A DNA stretch of 64,000 nt, taken from Coix lacryma-jobi var. lacryma-jobi. Taxonomy: Eukaryota > Streptophyta > Magnoliopsida > Poales > Poaceae. Positions 57,829 to 64,000 of the stretch are shown piece after piece (the first letter of the stretch is position 1; the number at the start of each line of letters is the position of its first letter). The stretch spans positions 168,050,302 to 168,114,301 of the forward strand of contig CM019823.1 in the NCBI GenBank assembly GCA_009763385.1, written 5' to 3'. Both the position numbers and the translations under genes were made by a program. The notes under the pieces are model-generated. The model was not told where the DNA came from, made no database searches, and was given only the letters and a program-made list of their open reading frames with translations.

Positions 57829-60144
57829 CTAAGTAACAGAGGCATCACCAGTTCCGCCGCCGCTCCCGCCGCCTCCATCTTCATCAAGATACAGGTTCTT
57901 GAAATCTTCCTCCATTTCATGGTCCTCGGCCTCAAGCTGCTCCCTTCTTGCTCCAAGCTCCCAATCTTTGATGCAGGTCAGGATCTCAACATTTTCTGGC
58001 AACAAGCGTTGCCGCCGATCTTCTAGAATCCTCCCTGTCAAACTAAAACAAGACTCCGAAGAAACAGTTGAGACAGGAACAAACATGATATTTGGCCATT
58101 ATAGACAACATAGGATAGGTTAGCTTGTGGTCACACCACCAGAGAAGTATGTCAAAATCATCCTCATAAGAAGTAACACAATCACTGTCTAAATAAGCAC
58201 TGAGTTCACTAACAGCAGAAGCATGGACTGAAGAAGATGGGGAACAGGCAGGAGCAGGACCAACAACCAGCACCACCACGACCTCCAAAGATCCTCCCAT
58301 GCCTGTTTTTTCTTACCTGAAGCTGCTGATAGTTGTGCAACCCTTTGTGACCTAGTTGCACCATACTTAGTTTCATACTTGTTAAATAGCATATACAAAG
58401 CATAATAAGAACTGTAATCTGTACATGTTGATTCAGCAAGCAATTCCAGCACATTAAAGAACCCTTCATCTTAGCTCTAGGGTCAAGAATGAATGCATAT
58501 GAATACAATAGTGGTATGTTCTCAAAATATTAAGGAATTTTATCTTCATAGGACCAACAATGCTTCTAAAATTCTGGTCTCTTTCAGCAGCATACAAGTG
58601 ACTAGCAATCTTAAAGATATGATGCAAAACAAGTGGACTAGTGGGATAATAAATCCTAGATAGCACAACAGTGGAATCATAGAATAGTTCAAGAAATTCC
58701 ATTATTCTTTCAGCAACATGCCAATGTTGTCTAGTAAGCAATTCTGAACCATAATGCAAATCGATGAATGTAGAAAACACATGCTTGTATGGAATCAAAT
58801 GTTTAAGCATCAAGTAAGTAGAGTTCCATCTAACATCCATATCCAAGCCAAACTAGGTCTAACTCCCTTAGCTTTACAGAAATCTTTAAATAATGCAATT
58901 CTAGTTAGATGAATTTAAAAAATTAATTGCAGTTCTAAAATCTTCTGTAAAACGTTTCAACCTCTTCAAGCCAGATTTCACTATCAAATTAATGATATGA
59001 CAGACACATCTTTGATGCACAAGCAAGTATTTAACATTCTCAGGATCCTCAAGAGTAGGATCTAGATAAGACCCCAAGTAACCAAAGAACATAGGAGTCA
59101 AAGTTTCCATCGCCTTAGCATTGACAGAAGGATTATCAAGAGTGACAGCAAAAACCTTATCAATCAAACCAAATTCCTGAACCACAACACCAATTCTTTC
59201 AGCTATGTTATCACCAGTATGTCTACAATCAATCAGCCTAAACCCAACAACCTCTTTTGCATTTCCCAATTAGCATTTATATAATGAGCAACAACACTGA
59301 TGTAATCTTCTTTAGCATTACCAAACCATATATCAGAAGTTAAACATACACAAGAACAAGCAGGCAACGCAGAATTCATAAGCACAACACGTTGATCATT
59401 AAAAAGTTTAGCCATGTCTCTAGTGGTTGTTTGTCTAGAGACCTTCTGGAACTGAGGGTTATGAGCACGCTTAATATAATCCTCCCATGCATGTGACTCA
59501 CCAATACCTAATGGGAGGTCCAGTCTAGCAATCAGACGACATAATTCAATACGAGTAGCAGCAGGATCATATTTCCAGTTATGCAAGCCATCAGAATTCA
59601 TAGGAAGCCTAGACTGAACCCTACGATCATGTTCATGTTTAGTCCTACAAGTTTTTCGGTGCCTAATCAAATGACTAGTGCCAGCAGCAGATCTAGCAGT
59701 GTACTTCTTACCACACAATTTACAGATGGCAGCAACTCTAACATCACCTTCTTTGATCTCCTCAAAATCATCCCAAACAGGAGATCGCTTACCAGTACCA
59801 GGAACAGAGGAAGTACCATGAGTGTCATTGGAGCCAGCCACTCCAGCACCGTCGCCGACATCAGTGTTAGTGGCAATGCCACCATCACCAACATTGATGC
59901 TGAACAACGCAGCAGCGTCGTCACCGAGGTCGTCGTCGTCCTCCATCTCCAGCTCATCATCAGAACAACGGTCGAGATCCACGAGGGTGTCATTGGCCAC
60001 CCTAACCGTATCCGGGGATGAGCTAGATGGCCTACCGCGTCCTCTACCTTGAGGTCCAGCACTGTTCCTCAATGGCAAACGGGGGCGCCGCACCATGTCC
60101 ACTCCAGAGGAGGAAGACACAGCGTCAAGCACCGACCTACACAA
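57829..60144 (-). pseudogene. hAT (Ac-like) transposase with BED zinc finger and dimerisation domain
   Basis: Cuts and pastes the element. The N-terminal frame 59233-60144 has an acidic region, then a BED zinc finger near 59650-59770 (VWDDFEEI, then ICKLCGKKY and HLIRHRKTC), then RQTTTRDMAKLFND and SDIWFGNAKEDYISVVAHYI of the RNase H-like core. After a shift near 59245 the core continues (RLIDCRHTGDNIAERI, then AVTLDNPSVNA). Later parts are in 58466-58846 and other frames. The C-terminal dimerisation domain is in 57829-58086 (VPVSTVSSESCFSLTGRIL, then LLPENVEILTCIKDWE). It ends TAA/TAG near 57829 after a Gly/Asp-rich tail. Five or more frameshifts: inactive, or affected by sequence errors. 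The start is probably the internal Met near 60098 (MVRRPRLPLRN). Confidence 0.85.
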
Positions 60145-60242
60145 GAGAACATAGATTAGAACAGAGGAAAATAGAGGAGAGGAGAGAGATTAAGAGAGCA
60201 GAGAGAAGATCTAGGGTTAGGCACTTTAGGGTTAGGGTTTAC
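60137..60242 (-). other. Predicted leader intron of the hAT transposase gene
   Basis: On the minus strand the donor is CGTAG|GTAAACCC at 60243/60242 and the acceptor CTCTTGTGTAG|GTCGG at 60137, with a long pyrimidine tract before it. The 106 bp would be removed from the 5' UTR. Confidence 0.5.
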
Positions 60243-60846
60243 CTACGTTACCGGAGCCCGGTGCCGGAGAGGATGAGGAAGGGGCCAAAGGAGACGACGA
60301 CACACCAATTAGAATCGACGGCGAGCGGCGGAGGAGCGAAACAGTTCCACAGACTCACATGATTCACCGAGACAGGGGAATGGAGAGAGGGAGGACGGAG
60401 GAGAGTAGGGTTAGCGAACTCAAGGCGAGTGGCGAGCCGGTGGAACGACGGTCAACGGGGAGTACAACGAAGCAAGGGATGACGGTGGCGAGTTGGCGAC
60501 AGCGAGAGCTTGCGTAACTGTGAGAGACTGAGAGAGAGAGGAAGAAGAAGCCGACCGAGAGGCGAGAGCGCTGCGCGGTGGGGAAGTGAATGGATTAGGG
60601 TTAGGGTTGGCTCCCCCGTCGGCCGCGCCGTGGTATTTATGTGAGGCGAGGGGGGGGGCGCTGGGCCTTACTGGACCGGGCCGGCGCCGTGCCGACAGTT
60701 GGGACGGGCCGTGCGAAGGGCCAGGGTGGCGGCCCAGGCCCGACCTGCCCGTTCGGCCGTGCCGCCGTTCCAGGCCGGGCTAGGGCCGGGCCAAAATGAC
60801 GGGCTACGGACCGGGCCACGGGCCTCGGGCCATATGGAAAATTATA
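60243..60846 (-). promoter_or_regulatory. hAT promoter side and GC-rich terminal region
   Basis: Upstream of the transposase. AACCCTAACCCTAA-type words occur near 60210-60240 and 60595-60610. 60640-60835 is dense in GGGCC, GCCGTGCC and CCGGGCC words, like the left arm at 23930-24062. Such subterminal motif clusters are where hAT transposases bind. A TATTTAT at 60634-60640 is a weak TATA candidate on the minus strand (ATAAATA). Confidence 0.5.
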
Positions 60847-60854
60847 GAAGCAAC
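60847..60854 (+). repeat. hAT target site duplication, right copy
   Basis: GAAGCAAC, same as at 23902-23909. Confidence 0.8.
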
Positions 60855-63800
60855 AGAGTTTTGAAACATAAATTCAGTTTGTTCGCAATACTGGTGCCAT
60901 CAGCCTGATCATATCCAACAAAAGCATCAGGGAAAGAGAACAGAGGACCACGCCCATGGTCTAGTCATCACCCGTAATCGGGTACAGACAGCTCTCACAG
61001 TAGCCATAAAATCTTTGACCATCTGCAACAACAAGGGAATAAAGCCTAAGTACGAGAAGGTACTCAGCTAGACTTACCTTTCATAAACCAGAAATAAAGT
61101 GACACCAAGGAGTATGCAAGGCTGTATGTGGAGTTGGCTATACTTACCTTTTTGCATAAAAGGAATTTTCATTATTAATAATAATCATTAGAGTATTAGC
61201 AGTCACTTTTATGTAAACAACCTGATTAACTAAATTTGCACCTGATCTATAACAAGCACTTGACTAATTAATCAAGCAAAAGTGACTATCTGATCAATAG
61301 CCTATCAGATTCAGTACCATAACCATCTTTAGTTCCATAAGTTACTACGGTAACACATGCCCAGTCAAGTTACTCACTGTCCAGGAGCGATGGCGATTAT
61401 AATCGATTCTTACCCAACTGGGGATAAAATATCGCACACTCGCCTGATCACACCTCGCCAGGTAGTCGTCGGCTGCCTCTCAAGAAATTCGAGAACAAGT
61501 CGCGGGATGCCCATGGACCCTTCTACACGGGGTGTTATCTTAGTGCTTGGTCGCTCTAGCGATTCTACCCATGGTCATGCCGGGTCGATCAGGCCCTGCC
61601 TGCACAAAGACCATGCCAGGTTGTTCAGTAAAGTTGCCCACGGTACATCTGAGGCCCTGGGTGTTAGGCGTCAACATCTCCATCACCGGCTCGAATAACC
61701 TTACTCGGCTTCACGGGAGGTACTCGGACCAACTCCGTCAAGTGATTGACATGTTCAAAATGACTGAGGTGTGCTTCGTCGGGTCCTAAGCGACATAGAC
61801 GGGAGACTACTAGCACACAAAACCCATGTCCTGCTGCTCCTACATCCCCCCGGTCTCAAATTAATTATCACATGGTTATCTCCATGATAGCACCAGGCTA
61901 ATCATGATCAGTATGCACTATATGCGGGAGACAGGAAATCACCTGACTTTTACGGTCTAAGCAGGGCTAAGCAAAAATCGAGCCTAGACCTAACAGGGAT
62001 ATCAAGATAATAATTGCGGTGGACAAGGTATAGTAATAATGCAACAACGGTAGCACTCAACTCCTATAACCTAATGCAACAAACATAACAGGTTATTTTG
62101 TTAAAGATTTGCAACCACAGGTGGGAGTAGATGCTCCTGGGCTTGCCTCGCTCGAAGTCAGACGATCGGTGATCCTAGCACTCGGACAAGTCCTCGGCGT
62201 CGACTTCTTCGTTCCTCTCAAACGATACCTCCTGGTTCTGCTCTTCCGGCTGCGGCGGGTTCTCTTCTATCGATCATGTATGATGCATCATGCGTATGAG
62301 TATGATGAATGCATATAGATGCTTATGAGATGCAAAACACACAGGAAGGATAAATTAGGAGATAAACACATGTCATCTACTTCATTCTCTTCAACAAGGT
62401 AGTCAACATCATCTAGTTAACTACTATCTACCTTGTCAAAACCTTACAACCTAGTGTCTAACCTTACCTCTTTCTAAAGCCATTCATCATTGAAGACATA
62501 ACAAAATAACATAAATAAATCTAATTACTTATTACCTATTCTTTTTATCTGATTTACTAAACATGATATAATTATCACCATAACGAAATAACCTCCGAAA
62601 ATTCCCCAACTTTTACACAGGCTACTACAGACCAAAACTAGACTACCATAAAAATTCAGCCCAAAACAATAAACCTAACATACAGTAAAATTTACTCTAT
62701 TAATTCATGAATCATGCACTTTCCTAGTTTGCAACTACCAACTGTAGAAACAGACCAGACCAACATTTTTTCATGGCAACTTCATACCTTAACATAATTG
62801 TACAAAAATTACAAGCTCAGAATCTAAGCATTTATATTTATAAAAAATAAAGAAAGAAAACATTTAACAACTTTAAATCCTACAACCAACATTTTCCATA
62901 GAACATGATCATATTGTATTTCTTTTCCAGATACTACTCATCAATACAAACCTTACAAAACTGGAATCATATTTTTCTGAGCTATACAGAATTAGTTATG
63001 TATTTCTCAAGTTAACAGTCCTTTGCTCAATTAAATAAAATGACACATAAAGTATCCAAAATATGCATCTAATAATTTTAACAGGTAGATCTATTCATTT
63101 CTAGCATAACAAAATTTGTTTCACACAATTGGACTTAAAATGAGCCATATTGATGTTTGGAAGCATTTAAGCAAACTCTAAAAAACTAATTTAAAGGAAA
63201 CTTGACCTAAACTGCTACGGGTACCCAAACTAACACACCCACAGACTCAACGCTAACTGCTAGACACACCGGGAGTACCGACGGTTATTCCACACGGCCT
63301 CCTCTCCTTCTCTCTTTCTCTCTCTGCAAGTGGGACCCAAGCGCCAGTGACTCCACATCACCGGGTCAACGGGGCCCACGGTCAGTGGCACGGCTCCTCC
63401 GCTGGTGCTGACCGGCGAAAGCTCGCCGTCGGCGAGGTTTCCGGTGCAACCGACTACATCTACGGACTCGTCTTCGCGAGGCGAACACGGTCGACTAGGT
63501 TTCCTCGCCAGAGGATCACCGGAGCTAGCTTGCTGGCGACCATGGCGGAACGGCGGCGCGATGGCTCGATGGTGAAGCACTTGCGACGATGCCAAGGCAG
63601 ACGAGGCAAGCGCGAGCTCAGGGAAACCTAATGGACTCCAACGCAGGGCTAGAGAGCGATGCAAGCCCTAGCATTAGCCAGTGCCACGCATGGTGACGGG
63701 CGGTGGCGAACATGGTCGCGGCGAGGTCGAGTTCCGGCCGGAGCGAGGCGGTAGAGATCGCTCCATCTAACCCTAAGCTTTAGCGGAGGTAGGGAAGGCT

Positions 63801-64000
63801 AGAACAAGGCGCGGTTTGAGATCGTACAGCCGGAATCAGCCGGACCACGTGAAGGTCACGGCAGGACAAGGCGGGTGCACGGCGAAGGAACTCGGCGTTC
63901 CGCCGTCTAGCTGGGAGAGAGGGGAAACCAACCAGAGAGAACAACAGAGGGGATCAAGGTGGGGGTTTGGCGGGAGGAACGAGCGGCAGTGCAGTGGTTC
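60855..64000. other. Unresolved flanking sequence, probably an old repeat
   Basis: No frame with a family likeness on either strand. 60855-63200 is mainly AT-rich with scattered GC-rich patches (61370-61790, 62120-62270). From about 63240 to the end it becomes GC-rich, with CT-repeats at 63300-63325 (CTCTCTTTCTCTCTCT) and a GGGACCCAAGCGCCAGTGAC block, wording I associate with long grass LTRs of chromovirus type. That link is from memory and weak. The frames 63260-63664 (-) and 63347-63631 (+) look like chance in GC-rich DNA. Confidence 0.35.

Larger units (their letters stand above)
23910..60846 (-). mobile_element. hAT (Ac-like) DNA transposon, split by nested retrotransposons
   Basis: The element itself is 23910-24063 plus 57404-60846, about 3.6 kb. 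It begins TATAGTTGGCAACGGGCC and its other end, read on the minus strand, begins TATAATTTTCC and then GGCCCGAGGCCC. Both subterminal regions are dense in GGGCC and GCCGTGCC words. The transposase is coded on the minus strand. It is flanked by the 8 bp duplication GAAGCAAC. Sirevirus S2 sits 154 bp from the left end, with hAT-type GC-rich wording on both sides of it. Confidence 0.85.

Noticed and set aside
57829..60144. hAT transposase as a domesticated host gene (RICESLEEPER-like)
   Set aside because: The gene lies between hAT ends with an 8 bp target duplication and has several frameshifts, so it is an ordinary element copy.
63260..63664. Frames at the right end as a host gene exon
   Set aside because: No recognisable domain, and both strands are open to a similar length, as expected in GC-rich DNA.

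Overview
The window is plant nuclear DNA made almost entirely of transposable elements stacked inside one another. The families point to a grass: Sirevirus-type Ty1/copia elements whose LTRs are full of CGGAC-T-GTCCG palindromes, a Tat-lineage Ty3/gypsy element with an antisense gene, Athila-like elements with TTGGCGCCGTTGCC-type primer sites, and an Ac-like hAT transposon. I cannot name the species. I see no convincing single-copy host gene.

Layout. 1-11561 is the 3' part of a Tat-lineage Ty3/gypsy element on the + strand (here T1). It holds the gag end, protease, RT, two RNases H and integrase, then a spliced-looking gene on the opposite strand, and a 3' LTR at 10319-11561. T1 sits inside Sirevirus S1 (minus strand, 11562 to about 17747), whose 5' LTR is cut short. 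17748-18604 holds two small LTR-end fragments. 18605 to about 23805 is an Athila-like element (A1) with a 2.8 kb 5' LTR and decayed gag and protease but no RT.

23910-60846 is one hAT transposon with an 8 bp target duplication GAAGCAAC on both sides. It is split 154 bp from its left end by Sirevirus S2 (24064-57403, minus strand). S2 is itself split twice. The non-autonomous Athila-like element A2 (27033-34843, TSD ACCAT) sits in its 3' untranslated region, and a complete Sirevirus S3 (41163-52736, TSD GCTAT) sits in its gag gene. An unequal crossover between the right-hand LTRs of S3 and S2 then duplicated about 2.33 kb and left a chimeric LTR at 52986-55068. From 60855 to the end lies unresolved non-coding sequence continuous with 23806-23909.

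Inferred order of events: old flank, then hAT, then S2, then A2 and S3 in S2, then the LTR-LTR duplication. Each step is supported by target duplications or LTR subtype switches. The left half (S1, T1, A1) is a separate cluster. Most coding regions carry frameshifts. Many are single-base differences in homopolymers between near-identical copies, so some may be assembly errors rather than decay.

The most unusual signals are structural. The Sirevirus LTRs carry an array of six or seven short hairpins whose loop is constant while the stems change in a compensated way. The Sirevirus region before the polypurine tract repeats another compensated stem-loop three times. The non-coding half of A2 carries further hairpin sets. 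The T1 antisense gene has its own TATA box and three good GT-AG introns on the strand opposite to the element.
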